Source: Bacillota bacterium
GTDB lineage: Bacteria; Bacillota; Clostridia; Lachnospirales; Lachnospiraceae
DNA: 64,000 nt
Assembly: GCA_023387655.1 (NCBI GenBank)
Contig: JAEWHR010000020.1
Coordinates: 1 to 64,000 of the forward strand
Direction: 5' to 3'
Shown here: one piece after another, positions 1 through 8,605 of the stretch
Layout: every line of letters begins with the position of its first letter
Numbering within the stretch: position 1 is the stretch's first letter
Translations under genes and position numbers: made by a program
Notes under the pieces: generated by a model
What the model was told of the DNA's origin: nothing
Databases searched by the model: none
Seen by the model: the letters and a program-made list of their open reading frames with translations, nothing else

Positions 1-5
1 AAAAC

Positions 6-15
6 ATCTCCTTCT
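6..15 (-). promoter_or_regulatory. Possible RBS of a gene off the left edge
   Basis: On the minus strand this reads AGAAGGAGAT, a strong Shine-Dalgarno sequence. The gene it serves would start to the left of position 1, so only the ribosome binding site is visible. No other gene is seen before 206. Confidence 0.35.
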
Positions 16-205
16 AATTACAGCCACATTCTTCTTGCATCTAATTTTTTTAAGCACTATAATTATTTATGTGTATTTTACTAACCAGATTTTTCTTACT
101 GTATCACTCGTTGTACTTGTAACAAAATTAGCGGCAATGAATAAACAAAATGCCGTAGTAATTTACCGAACATATTAAATATGATGAACTATTGGAGGTA
201 AAACA

Positions 206-871
206 ATGATTCGAGCAGTTTTTATTGATTATATGGGTACCCTTGTTAAAGAAGATAATCCATATGTACAAGAAGTTATCGGTAGATGTTTTACAAACAG
301 TAATGCGAAAAAACCTTTGGACATCCTTCATTATTGGTTCCAGTATCACGATGCATTACTAGAAAAATACAGCGGTGAGACCTATCGAACAGAATATGAT
401 ATCTCCATAGAAACATTCGGTGCTACTATGGAGCATTTTAAGTTTAGTGACGATGCAAAAGAACTTTGTGCAATTCTAGAAAAACATTGGATGTATTCAC
501 CTATTTTTAATGATGTCACTTCTTTTTTCAAAGAATGCCCTGTACCAATTTATATCGTAACAAGCAATGATACAAAATATGTAGAAGAAGGTGTAAGATA
601 TCATGGACTTACCCCTGCAGGTATTATTTCAAGTGAAATGGCACATGCATATAAGCCACAAAAAGAGCTATTCCAAAAAGCACTTAATCTTAGCGGCTTT
701 ATGCCAGACGAGGTTATTCATATAGGCGATTCCATACGAGCAGACGTACAAGGAGCAACAAATTCAGGAATTATCCCATGGTTACTTGACCGTACGAGGA
801 CTAAGAATATTGATCATGTAACGGTGATACATTCATTAGAGGATGCCCTGGCCTTAATCAAGAAAAACTGA
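206..871 (+). CDS. HAD-superfamily hydrolase
   Basis: A 221-residue cytoplasmic protein of the haloacid dehalogenase fold, probably a small-molecule phosphatase of unknown substrate. Motif I is DYMGT with nucleophile Asp8. Motif II is Thr119/Ser120 in IVTSND, motif III is Lys150 in AYKPQ, and motif IV is GDSIRAD with Asp175 and Asp180. The residue two after the nucleophile is normally Asp, the general acid of phosphatases, but here it is Met10. Relatives lacking that Asp, such as phosphonatase with Ala, use other chemistry, so phosphatase activity is not assured. GGAGG precedes the ATG. A TetR gene follows 37 bp downstream on the same strand and may share the transcript. Confidence 0.85.
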   Translation: MIRAVFIDYMGTLVKEDNPYVQEVIGRCFTNSNAKKPLDILHYWFQYHDALLEKYSGETYRTEYDISIETFGATMEHFKFSDDAKELCAILEKHWMYSPIFNDVTSFFKECPVPIYIVTSNDTKYVEEGVRYHGLTPAGIISSEMAHAYKPQKELFQKALNLSGFMPDEVIHIGDSIRADVQGATNSGIIPWLLDRTRTKNIDHVTVIHSLEDALALIKKN

Positions 872-908
872 CTTATTAGTAATTTTTTATTTTTACGGAG
901 GTGATACC

Positions 909-1478
909 ATGGCACAACAGTATACCAGAAAAGTTATTCGTGAAGTATTCGTACAGATGTTAAATGAACGTCCACTGAGTAAAATCACCGTAAAGGATAT
1001 TGTCACCACATGTGAAATTAACCGCAATACATTTTACTATTATTATACGGATCTCTATGCAATACTTGCGGAGATATTTCAAACAGAACTTCAAAAAGTT
1101 ATAGATGAATATAACGATACCCTCTCGTGGGAAGAAAGTTTTTTTGTAGCAGCTAAATTTGCGATTGATAATAAAGTTGCTATTTACCATGTCTATAATT
1201 CCATTAAAAAAGAAGAATTAGAAAAATATTTATTTGATGTGGCTGGTAATGTTATGACCCGTTATGTTGAGAAAACTAGTAATGGTATAAATGCCTTGGA
1301 AGAAGATAAGCGAATAATTGCATCTTTTTATCAAAGCGCACTCACGGAGATGCTTCTCCATTGGATTTCTTCTGGAATGAAAGAAGATCCACAAAAAATA
1401 ATACGAAGAATCGGTCTTCTCTTTGATGGTAATATTGCTCTATCGCTACAACGAAGTGCTAAATTAAATGATACTTGA
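909..1478 (+). CDS. TetR/AcrR-family regulator
   Basis: A 189-residue one-component regulator. The N-terminal helix-turn-helix covers about residues 25-52 (ITVKDIVTTCEINRNTFYYYY), and the remainder is a helical ligand or dimer domain resembling the DhaS-like group. The start is set by GGAGGTGATACC just before the ATG. It lies 37 bp after the HAD gene and may be cotranscribed with it. No operator palindrome was recognised, so its targets are unknown. Confidence 0.88.
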   Translation: MAQQYTRKVIREVFVQMLNERPLSKITVKDIVTTCEINRNTFYYYYTDLYAILAEIFQTELQKVIDEYNDTLSWEESFFVAAKFAIDNKVAIYHVYNSIKKEELEKYLFDVAGNVMTRYVEKTSNGINALEEDKRIIASFYQSALTEMLLHWISSGMKEDPQKIIRRIGLLFDGNIALSLQRSAKLNDT

Positions 1479-1505
1479 TAAAACATGATTCCATATTTAC
1501 AACTA

Positions 1506-1537
1506 GGGCTTTATATTTGCTTGTAGATATAAAGCCC
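1506..1537. terminator. Intrinsic terminator between convergent genes
   Basis: A perfect 11-bp stem (GGGCTTTATAT at 1506-1516 with its complement at 1527-1537) has a 10-nt loop and a short T run on the plus side. It sits between the convergent TetR and dcd genes and could serve both. Confidence 0.8.
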
Positions 1538-1571
1538 TTTCATAAGCTAATTTACTAAGATAGAACTATGT

Positions 1572-2093
1572 TTATTTTTCAAAATCACGGTACATAAGGC
1601 TTGGCTGAATTCCTTTATTATTTTGATATTTCCCACTCTTATATAAATCATATTCACCATCGATATCATGATAATATATTTGGCATATCTCAACATTTGG
1701 ATATATTTTTACAGGCTGTACGCAGAATATCTCCAAAGTCCAATATCCTGCAAAACCAATATCACCAAATCCGGCAGTTACATGAATGAACAATCCCAAA
1801 CGTCCTGTTGAAGAACGTCCTTCTAACATAGGTACATAGTGATTGGTACTTGTAAACTCGTTGGTCCGGCCTAAGTACAGTCTGTTTGGCATTAAAACCA
1901 ATCCTTCTTCTGGTATGATAATTCGAGTCGTAGAGTTTCGCTTTTTCATATCTAACATATCATTATCATAAACTAACAATTCGTTAGCCAATGTAAGGTT
2001 ATAACTATTCGGGTTAATCCTTGATTCATCAAAAGGCTCAATGATAATCTCTTTCCCAATATGCTTTTTTATTTCTTTTCCTGATAAAATCAT
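1572..2093 (-). CDS. dcd: dCTP deaminase
   Basis: A 173-residue enzyme that deaminates dCTP to dUTP, supplying dUMP for thymidylate synthesis. The family signature is clear: EGRSSTGRLGL, then HVTAGFGDIGFAGYWTLE carrying the catalytic Glu, then a C-terminal lid region. An upstream in-frame ATG exists at 2105, but GGAGG overlaps it and lies 5 nt before the ATG at 2093. The later ATG gives the family's usual N-terminus MILSGKEI. Whether the enzyme is mono- or bifunctional (dUTPase) cannot be told by eye. Confidence 0.9.
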   Translation of the reverse strand: MILSGKEIKKHIGKEIIIEPFDESRINPNSYNLTLANELLVYDNDMLDMKKRNSTTRIIIPEEGLVLMPNRLYLGRTNEFTSTNHYVPMLEGRSSTGRLGLFIHVTAGFGDIGFAGYWTLEIFCVQPVKIYPNVEICQIYYHDIDGEYDLYKSGKYQNNKGIQPSLMYRDFEK

Positions 2094-2342
2094 ACTATCC
2101 TCCATTCATAGTGTTTTATATTCTAATCTCGTTTTGTCGTTTATACTCATTTCTATGGTATACTAACCTATAATTTTTCATTTATTTATTATCTACTGTT
2201 TATTATTGAAACTAAATGATTTTTTAAAGTTTATCTTATTATGTTACATCGCACCTTAATCATTCCTTGTTTCATCTTAATTATACACAGTCATCTTAGA
2301 ATTTCTCAACGTTATCCACAAATTTTATTAATTATCCATATA

Positions 2343-3083
2343 CTATGTTAACGGTATCCATTCTCCCTTTTCGCAAACTTTTCTTATTGTGCCATTCTCA
2401 ATCCAATATGCTTCCCCATATAAAGTTTCTGAATTTTCATTGATAAACACGTAAGAACCATCAATTAACCCATAGAATGGCTTTACCTTACTATCCACAA
2501 ATGAAATATCCTCTAACACACGAAGTCCGCCTATTGTTTCTTCTCTTAACTCTTGAAAATGAGGAAGAATCGAAATCTTAGTCAAACCCAGTCCCTCTAG
2601 ATATCTTTCGTACTTCGGATCAGTAGCCTCCTCATCAAGTTCGGGCTGAGCATATACAATATCTGCACTATTCATAGAACCTGCACTGATACCAATTATT
2701 GTCCCTTGGAATTTATGAATAAGCTCCTTCAGATTTATCCTGTGAAAAAACTCATTTTGAGTAGGAACATGTCCTCCGGCAAGCAAAAGAACATCATAGT
2801 CATAGATTATTTCTGCTAGTTTTTCTTCATTTCTGCTATCACAGATATCAATGTTTGCGAGAGTAAACCCGCTCATTGGAAATGCTTTTTGAAATATCGT
2901 AAGAAAAATGTCATTCATCTGAGTATCATCTGGGCTGGAGCTTAAGATAAGGCACTTTGCATTGTCTGGCCAATGTTTTCTTAAGTTCTTTAGAAAGTGA
3001 TTCTCATCAAGGAAGGGGCATGGAATCCTTACCCCATTTTCTACATAACTTCCACCAATTGTACTTGTAAGAAATACTTTCAT
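2343..3083 (-). CDS. Peptidase S51 / class I amidotransferase-like protein
   Basis: A 246-residue protein related to dipeptidase E and cyanophycinase. The nucleophile elbow GISAGS places Ser133 as catalytic, and His175 in ILPHFQ is the likely histidine. AGGHVPTQN near residue 102 matches the family's Gly-Gly loop. No signal peptide is seen, so the protein is cytoplasmic. It stands alone, divergent from the TetR-nitrilase operon. Its likely role is hydrolysis of small peptides or isopeptides, with substrate unknown. Confidence 0.82.
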   Translation of the reverse strand: MKVFLTSTIGGSYVENGVRIPCPFLDENHFLKNLRKHWPDNAKCLILSSSPDDTQMNDIFLTIFQKAFPMSGFTLANIDICDSRNEEKLAEIIYDYDVLLLAGGHVPTQNEFFHRINLKELIHKFQGTIIGISAGSMNSADIVYAQPELDEEATDPKYERYLEGLGLTKISILPHFQELREETIGGLRVLEDISFVDSKVKPFYGLIDGSYVFINENSETLYGEAYWIENGTIRKVCEKGEWIPLT

Positions 3084-3311
3084 ATACGAACCTCCAGATT
3101 CTGTTTTTAGCTATACCCCTTTTAATTATAACGAAACTAAGTTATTATTTCCATTCAAAAATTAACTTTTTATTACTTGATTTTATAGTAAAAAGGGATA
3201 TTCCACGATGAAGCAGATGTTCTATTAAAATGACATCCCTAGAAGAAAAACACTAGGCAGTATAGAGAATTTGAATTACTATTAATATTTTCAAGTAAAA
3301 ATAAAAAATAG

Positions 3312-3370
3312 TTGATTGTTCGACACGCGTGTCGTATAATATTCTCATGATATAACCGACACTCGTGTCG
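3312..3370 (+). promoter_or_regulatory. Promoter with two TetR-type operators
   Basis: The -35 TTGATT (3312-3317) and -10 TATAAT (3335-3340) are separated by 17 bp. The spacer ends with a perfect 14-bp palindrome CGACACGCGTGTCG (3321-3334). A second copy with the same arms, CGACACTCGTGTCG (3357-3370), lies just downstream of the expected start of transcription. Two copies around one promoter directly upstream of a TetR gene indicate autorepression (inference). Confidence 0.85.
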
Positions 3371-3387
3371 AATATAGGAGGATGGTT

Positions 3388-3981
3388 ATGGCACGAACAA
3401 TTAATGAGGAACAGCGAAAGAAAAATGAGGCCGCAATACTTAATAAATCACGAGAGGTATTCTGCGCAAAGGGCTTTAATCATGTTACGATGAAAGATCT
3501 CGTGGAAGCATCGGGGATGAGCCGAGGCGGATTTTATTTCTATTACAGCTCTGTCGATGTGGTATTTCGTGCAGCTACACAGCAACGTACAAAAAGCAAG
3601 TTTGAGGAAATAGTTCACTCGATAGAGGAAAATCCAGACTTTGATGAGTTATTGGAAACTTACTTCAAAGCACAAAAAAAGCGCCTATTAAATATGGATC
3701 AAAGCATGATTCGAGCTATGTACGAGTACCTTTTTACACACCGTGACAAATCAGATATTGAATTTCGCGATGCGCAGATAGCAAAGATTTTAGATACTAT
3801 TCGTGCAATCCTTGAACTTGGTGTTCGTCAAGGAAAGGTAGACGCTGCTGGATTAGATCAGAAGATTGAAAATATCATGATCTGTATAGAGGGTTTCAAT
3901 GCATTAGCTATGTTTGAGTCAATATCGGAGGAACGAATAGATGCTCAATTTCAATTATTAACAGAAATGATACGGGGGTGA
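3388..3981 (+). CDS. TetR-family regulator, autoregulated
   Basis: A 197-residue TetR protein. The helix-turn-helix MKDLVEASGMSRGGFYFYY is near residues 33-51, followed by a helical effector domain. An ATG also occurs at 3382, but AGGAGG abuts it. The ATG at 3388 has a 6-nt spacing and gives the N-terminus MARTINEE. Its own promoter carries two palindromic operators. The nitrilase gene begins 5 bp after its stop, with the RBS inside the end of this gene, so the two are translated from one transcript. The inducer is probably linked to the nitrilase substrate. Confidence 0.9.
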   Translation: MARTINEEQRKKNEAAILNKSREVFCAKGFNHVTMKDLVEASGMSRGGFYFYYSSVDVVFRAATQQRTKSKFEEIVHSIEENPDFDELLETYFKAQKKRLLNMDQSMIRAMYEYLFTHRDKSDIEFRDAQIAKILDTIRAILELGVRQGKVDAAGLDQKIENIMICIEGFNALAMFESISEERIDAQFQLLTEMIRG

Positions 3982-3986
3982 TTTCA

Positions 3987-4922
3987 ATGAAAGTAGCAGC
4001 AGTACAGCTAGACGCTGCCTTTGCTAATGTCAATATCAATTTATATCGCATTCGAGAACTTGTACAAAAAGCAGCTGATGAAGGTGCACAACTTGTAGTA
4101 TTACCAGAGTTCTTTAATTCTTCAATTGGGTTTCATTCTGATATGTTAAATGTTCCAAGAGGAGGAAAACAAACACGGCAGGCTCTTTTGGAGTTATCCA
4201 GCCTCCATAAAATTATCATAGGTGGTTCATTCATTGATTTTGATGGTAAAGATGCTTACAACCTCTTTGCACTGTACTTCCCGAATGGTACGGTGTATTT
4301 TCACCGCAAAGATATACCAACACAATTTGAAAACTGCTATTTTACTTATGGTGATGACCAAAACATCCTTGAGACACCAATTGGCAATATTGGTATCGCA
4401 CTTTGCTGGGAAATGCTGCGTTACGATACAGTTAGACGTTTCTATGGTAAAGTGGATCTTGTATTATCAGGAGCTTGTTGGTGGGATTTGCCAGAAGATG
4501 CTCCCTCCGACCGAGAGCCTTTACGTAGATATAATCATAAACTTGCCTTCAAAACTCCACAGAAATTTGCAACCTTACTAGGCGTTCCTGTTGTTCATGC
4601 AAGTCATTGTGGAATTACCAAAAGCTATGAATTCCCTGAAGGCAAACGCCTACAAACAAGAAAATTTATAGGCGCAACACAAGTGATTGATGGGAACGGA
4701 CAGCCCATTTCCCTCAGGTCATTTTCCGAAGGCGCTGGCGTGGTTTGTGCTGATTTGTCACTAGCGAAAGGAACGGCATCCTTTCACCCATCGAATAAGA
4801 GTTTCTGGATTCCAAAATTACCAGATGCATACCTGAGTGCTTGGGATAGACAAAACCCTATTGGACAGACGTATTATCAGAACATTGCGAAGCCATATTA
4901 CCAGACAAGCTTTATGCCATGA
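3987..4922 (+). CDS. Carbon-nitrogen hydrolase (nitrilase superfamily)
   Basis: A 311-residue cytoplasmic enzyme that hydrolyses a C-N bond of an amide, nitrile or carbamoyl substrate through a thioester. The Glu-Lys-Cys triad is Glu41 (VLPEFF), Lys108 (HRKDIP) and Cys140 (ALCWEM). The GTG at 3978 lies inside the Shine-Dalgarno region GGGGGTGA, so the ATG at 3987 is preferred. It is coupled to the TetR gene. The substrate cannot be assigned; an amidase role in detoxification or nitrogen scavenging fits the context. Confidence 0.88.
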   Translation: MKVAAVQLDAAFANVNINLYRIRELVQKAADEGAQLVVLPEFFNSSIGFHSDMLNVPRGGKQTRQALLELSSLHKIIIGGSFIDFDGKDAYNLFALYFPNGTVYFHRKDIPTQFENCYFTYGDDQNILETPIGNIGIALCWEMLRYDTVRRFYGKVDLVLSGACWWDLPEDAPSDREPLRRYNHKLAFKTPQKFATLLGVPVVHASHCGITKSYEFPEGKRLQTRKFIGATQVIDGNGQPISLRSFSEGAGVVCADLSLAKGTASFHPSNKSFWIPKLPDAYLSAWDRQNPIGQTYYQNIAKPYYQTSFMP

Positions 4923-4989
4923 GAAGAGTTATAAAATAAGAGGATTTTTTTACTATCGTACCAGACTCCAACTGGAATAGCTCCTGTTA

Positions 4990-5565
4990 CTAAACCTTAT
5001 TTCTTCGAACATAAACACAATCCAAAACACCATTCATTACTTTTGCCTGTTTACATTCTAACTCGATTGATTTGTTATCTTTTAAAAATAGAGAAATTCC
5101 GCTTCCAAGGAGAATTGGCATTATGGTAAGGTGATACTCATCAATAAAATCAGCCTTTACTAATTGATTAACGATGTTGGCACCTCCACAGATCCAAATG
5201 TCTTTTCCCTTCTCTAATTTTAACCGTTGCACTAAGTCACAAATATTTTCATTAGTAAATTCTATTTCATCAGTACTTTTGAGTTCCTTATGGGTTAATA
5301 CATAACTTTTTAGACCCTTATAAACCCATTCATCGGGAGCGAGCTCTGTTACCACTTGACGATACGTATTATAACCTATTATTACAGTATCGATATTACT
5401 GATAAATTCGCCATAACCATAATCTCCATTATAGCTTTTGTCAACTCCACCAATCCAACTAACACCACCCTTGTTGTCAGCGATAAAACCATCCAAACTC
5501 ATCGCAATATACAAGATTACTTGTCTACCTGTGCAAGTACTTTCACTATACTCTGGTTTATTCAT
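4990..5565 (-). CDS. Dihydrofolate-reductase-like (RibD C-terminal) protein
   Basis: A 191-residue protein with the RibD C-terminal/DHFR fold and a likely NADPH-binding site. It opens with VILYIAMSLDGFIAD, has a mid-region IDTVIIGYNTYR, and ends with ICGGANIVNQLV and ILLGSGISLF, in the order seen in YwjB/YyaP-type proteins. TTG at 5577 is possible, but GGAG next to it points to the ATG at 5565. True folate reduction is not established for this group. Its promoter region is occupied by the 40-bp tandem repeat. Confidence 0.85.
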   Translation of the reverse strand: MNKPEYSESTCTGRQVILYIAMSLDGFIADNKGGVSWIGGVDKSYNGDYGYGEFISNIDTVIIGYNTYRQVVTELAPDEWVYKGLKSYVLTHKELKSTDEIEFTNENICDLVQRLKLEKGKDIWICGGANIVNQLVKADFIDEYHLTIMPILLGSGISLFLKDNKSIELECKQAKVMNGVLDCVYVRRNKV

Positions 5566-5616
5566 ACTATTCTCCAATCAAACTATGTTATACTTTAGTC
5601 TGTCCATATTATCTCT

Positions 5617-5850
5617 AGTTGATCTACACTGCCTCCAGTTCATCAAGATAGTTACCAGTTCACCTATATTTTTCTCAATCTATCAAAACTACATCCAGTT
5701 TATCTATACTTTTCTCAGTCAATCAAAACTGCCTCCAGTTCATCTAGACTTTTCCCAGTCAATCAAAACTGCCCCAGCTCACCTATACTTTTCTCAATCA
5801 ATCAAAACTGCCTCCAGTTCATCTAAACTTTTCTCAGTCAATCAAGTCTA
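5617..5850. repeat. Tandem array of a 40-bp repeat
   Basis: About five to six imperfect head-to-tail copies. The heptamer-rich block AATCAAAACT recurs at 5681, 5721, 5761 and 5800, and is partly recognisable at 5840. The period is 40 bp except for one 39-bp step. Each unit also holds CCTCCAGTTCATCTA and ACTTTTCTCAGTC. Copies to the left of 5680 are more diverged. The array fills most of the 358-bp gap between the reductase start and the RadC-like gene. There are no unique spacers, so it is not CRISPR. Confidence 0.85.
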
Positions 5851-5923
5851 TCTATAGTCTCATACTATTATTCTTATGTTAAACGAAGCTATTCACCTTT
5901 ATATTGTTATTTAAATGATAGTA

Positions 5924-6394
5924 CTATAACACTCCCATCTCTTTTAAGGAACAATATTCATTTCCTCCAATGATAATGTGATCAAGTAATTCTACTCCTA
6001 TCATTTCCCCAGCTTGTGCAATCTTCTCTGTTACTAGTAAGTCCTGCTTGCTTGGAGCGATATCAGAGGAGGGATGATTGTGTATGATAATAATTCCAAC
6101 CGCCCCGGAGAGAAGCGCACGTATAAAAATTTCTCTAGGCATAATCAAGGAACAATTTACAGTACCATGAGATAACTCAAAGATACCCAAAGGATTGCAT
6201 TTAATATCCATAGCAACCAAATATACATACTCCTCGGCTTTCTTATGAAGTTGAAATTGTTCCATCATCAATCTCTGAATTCCAGATGGTGATTTTAACT
6301 TATCGCTATCCTCACATATAATACTTTTTTCTACCTTTAATTCATTGTGTCTTGTTTCCTCATTTAGCATGGTATTATAAATATTTATTTTCAT
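5924..6394 (-). CDS. RadC/JAB-domain protein
   Basis: A 156-residue RadC-family protein consisting almost wholly of the JAB/MPN+ metalloprotease-like domain. The signature HNHPSSD in IIIIHNHPSSDIAPS holds the metal-binding histidines and aspartate. The N-terminal helix-hairpin-helix of full-length RadC (about 225 residues) is absent, as in the short forms often found on mobile elements. The ATG at 6394 has AGGTGG 5 nt upstream and is preferred to the GTG at 6403. The function of this family is unsettled. Confidence 0.85.
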   Translation of the reverse strand: MKINIYNTMLNEETRHNELKVEKSIICEDSDKLKSPSGIQRLMMEQFQLHKKAEEYVYLVAMDIKCNPLGIFELSHGTVNCSLIMPREIFIRALLSGAVGIIIIHNHPSSDIAPSKQDLLVTEKIAQAGEMIGVELLDHIIIGGNEYCSLKEMGVL

Positions 6395-6512
6395 CCTTAC
6401 CACCTAACATACTCCTTTCCTATGAAATCTTCGAATACTGATAACATTTTTTTATATTAACTAGGTAACAATATGGCTAATAACTATTACTATCTGCTTC
6501 TCTTTTATTGCT

Positions 6513-6583
6513 ACCTATTATAGCATATCATAGGTGTTATTGCTATTTAAAATATCCTTTCTTTACTAAAAAGCTACTATAAT
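6513..6583 (+). promoter_or_regulatory. Putative promoter region of the XRE gene
   Basis: A -10 TATAAT lies at 6578-6583 with only a weak -35. An inverted repeat ACCTAT (6513-6518) / ATAGGT (6530-6535) stands upstream and could be an operator for the adjacent XRE protein or for the divergent RadC gene. Weak evidence. Confidence 0.35.
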
Positions 6584-6604
6584 TAACCTTAGGATGGTGA
6601 TGAC

Positions 6605-7039
6605 ATGAATAATAACCTTATTGCGAAACGGTTAAAGGAATTAAGAAAATCTTTTGAATACACACAGGAATTCGTAGCATCTTATCTAGATATAGGTAGG
6701 CAAGCATATTCCCACTATGAGACCGGAAGAAATGCACCCACGACTGATACGCTATATAAATTATCTTCTCTATACCATATTCCAGTGAATGAGCTACTTA
6801 AGTTGCTATCTCCCAATACTTTAGAATCTTACAAGTCTCCAGAAAACAATAACATCGGCTCCAATATGTTATCTGATTTTTTAGATTATTTGGGCGACCC
6901 AGACAATGAAAAGAAATTAAAGATGCTAAACCGAAAAGAGAAAGAATTATTATATTGCTTTGAAAAAATATCTCCAAAAGATCAAGATGATATCTTAGAA
7001 TTTATAAAAATTAAAGCAAAAAAAAATAGCCCTTCGTAA
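6605..7039 (+). CDS. XRE-family transcriptional regulator
   Basis: A 144-residue DNA-binding protein. The Cro/CI-type helix-turn-helix spans residues 5-62 (RLKELRKSF, TQEFVASYLDIGRQAYSHYETGR). A short acidic and lysine-rich C-terminal tail has no recognised domain. It is divergent from the RadC-like gene. A hairpin that begins within its last codons may end its transcript. Confidence 0.88.
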   Translation: MNNNLIAKRLKELRKSFEYTQEFVASYLDIGRQAYSHYETGRNAPTTDTLYKLSSLYHIPVNELLKLLSPNTLESYKSPENNNIGSNMLSDFLDYLGDPDNEKKLKMLNRKEKELLYCFEKISPKDQDDILEFIKIKAKKNSPS

Positions 7040-7094
7040 CCAGAATCGAAACCATTTTACCCTGTTTCGTCCTGATAAGAATAGGCTATTTTTT
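7021..7094 (+). terminator. Probable terminator after the XRE gene
   Basis: AAAAAATAGCC (7021-7031, overlapping the last codons) pairs with GGCTATTTTTT (7084-7094). A second short stem CGAAAC/GTTTCG lies inside the loop, and a T-rich tail follows. The large loop makes this less certain than a compact hairpin. Confidence 0.5.
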
Positions 7095-7124
7095 ATTTAT
7101 CTTCCTAATTTGTAACTTGTAATT

Positions 7125-8429
7125 CTACCACTCTTCCACTATAACCTTACATACAACAGATTGATTTCCGCACTTAATTGTAACGTTTGCTTCTCCAACC
7201 TTAAGAGGTGTATACTCCCATTCCTCATAATCTTCATTGTATTTAACTTTTAAAACTTCAGGGTTATCAGATTCGATACTAATTTTATCTGTCGTATCCC
7301 ATGGCTCTAATTCATAATAAATACTAAAATCATCGTCCACATAAGTAGTATACTCAGAATCTACTGTTATACTTTCACAAGGGACCTCATATACTGTAAT
7401 TTCTACGGTTCCAATAACAGCACCTTTATCAGAGTTTTCTCTAATTATAAGTTCTGCTGTACCAGTCTTATTCCCGTATATTACTAGATATTCACCATAT
7501 TCAACTAACATTACTGGGTTATTCTCTTTATTCACTTCATCATAATTTTTAAAACTAAAATGATATAGTGTATTTTGTTTTGGATAACTAAGTAAATTAA
7601 ATACATTCTCTTCCTTATCTAATAATAAATCTACTTTCGATTGGGAGATACTAGTATCCTTCACTACTATTTTAAAACTTCCAACTGTTCTTGTCTTCTT
7701 ATTATATGTTTCTTTTACTGTAATTGTGTAAGTACCTGCTTTTTTAGCAGTAAACTCATATCCATAGAAGTATGCCTTCCCAATATAATTTGTTAAAACC
7801 TCTTGATATTCTTTATTATTTGAAACATCCTTTGCTTTTGATGCATCATACTTAATTTCTTTTATTGTTAGGTTTTTATCATTTGATGTATAGGAATATG
7901 ATGCATTAGGATTACGATGTGTAATACTAAACAATGGCTCTTCACAAGCAAAGTAATCTGATAAATTATAACCATATGTACCAATCGCAAACTCATTTCC
8001 ATATTCTCTTACAGCTAACGCAGAACTCTTTACTGTAACCTTACATTTACCTATTGTGGTTTTTTTATTCTTATAGGTCTGTGTACAAGTTATTGTTGCA
8101 GTACCAGCCTTAACTCCCGTTAAGAATCCACCATCTTTACTAACTTTAACAACCTTGGTATCGCTTGATGTAAATTGATAAGTCGCACCTTTTACAGTAT
8201 TTTTTACAGTAAGTTTTTGTGCATTGCTTACTTCATAAATATTTTTGTTCCAATACACCTTGCTATCCATTTTACCAACAGGTATTGTCATTGTGGTTGC
8301 GCTTACCGCCGTTTTCTTTGTTGCAGCTTCAGCTACCATGCTTGGCATTGCAAAGTTTCCTACTACTAACGCACAGCATAAGGCAACTAATACAAGTACT
8401 TTTGCCAATTTAAATTTTTGTTTTTCCAT
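7125..8429 (-). CDS. Secreted protein with bacterial Ig-like domains
   Basis: A 434-residue exported protein. Residues 1-36 form a signal peptide with a basic start, the hydrophobic stretch VLVLVALCCALVVG and an AEAAT cleavage region. The rest is three to four beta-rich modules. The first is a typical BIG2 domain: FTSSDTKVVKVSKDGG, then GVKAGTATITC. Later modules are more diverged. No LPXTG or SLH anchor is visible, so it may be released or bound non-covalently. It is probably an extracellular adhesion or spacer protein; no enzymatic motif is seen. Confidence 0.82.
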   Translation of the reverse strand: MEKQKFKLAKVLVLVALCCALVVGNFAMPSMVAEAATKKTAVSATTMTIPVGKMDSKVYWNKNIYEVSNAQKLTVKNTVKGATYQFTSSDTKVVKVSKDGGFLTGVKAGTATITCTQTYKNKKTTIGKCKVTVKSSALAVREYGNEFAIGTYGYNLSDYFACEEPLFSITHRNPNASYSYTSNDKNLTIKEIKYDASKAKDVSNNKEYQEVLTNYIGKAYFYGYEFTAKKAGTYTITVKETYNKKTRTVGSFKIVVKDTSISQSKVDLLLDKEENVFNLLSYPKQNTLYHFSFKNYDEVNKENNPVMLVEYGEYLVIYGNKTGTAELIIRENSDKGAVIGTVEITVYEVPCESITVDSEYTTYVDDDFSIYYELEPWDTTDKISIESDNPEVLKVKYNEDYEEWEYTPLKVGEANVTIKCGNQSVVCKVIVEEW

Positions 8430-8566
8430 GAAATAATATCCCCTCTTAGTATTTTATTAAAATTCTTGAAAAATTAGGTAAAACATAATAATTCTACACA
8501 ATTTATGTTTGAATGTCAAAGCATATTTACATGATTTTTCTATATTTAGATAACAATGGAATACAG

Positions 8567-8595
8567 AAAGCACTCATTCTTATGTGCTTTTTTTT
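8567..8595. terminator. Hairpin with T run
   Basis: AAAGCAC (8567-8573) pairs with GTGCTTT (8584-8590), followed on the plus strand by more T. It lies directly downstream of the transglutaminase-like gene on the minus strand, where the tail is CTGTATT. It probably ends that gene even though the better T run is on the other strand. Confidence 0.55.
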
Positions 8596-8605
8596 CATTA
8601 TATCC

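Noticed and set aside
5617..5850. CRISPR array
   Set aside because: The repeats are head-to-tail with no unique spacers, vary among themselves, and no cas gene is near.
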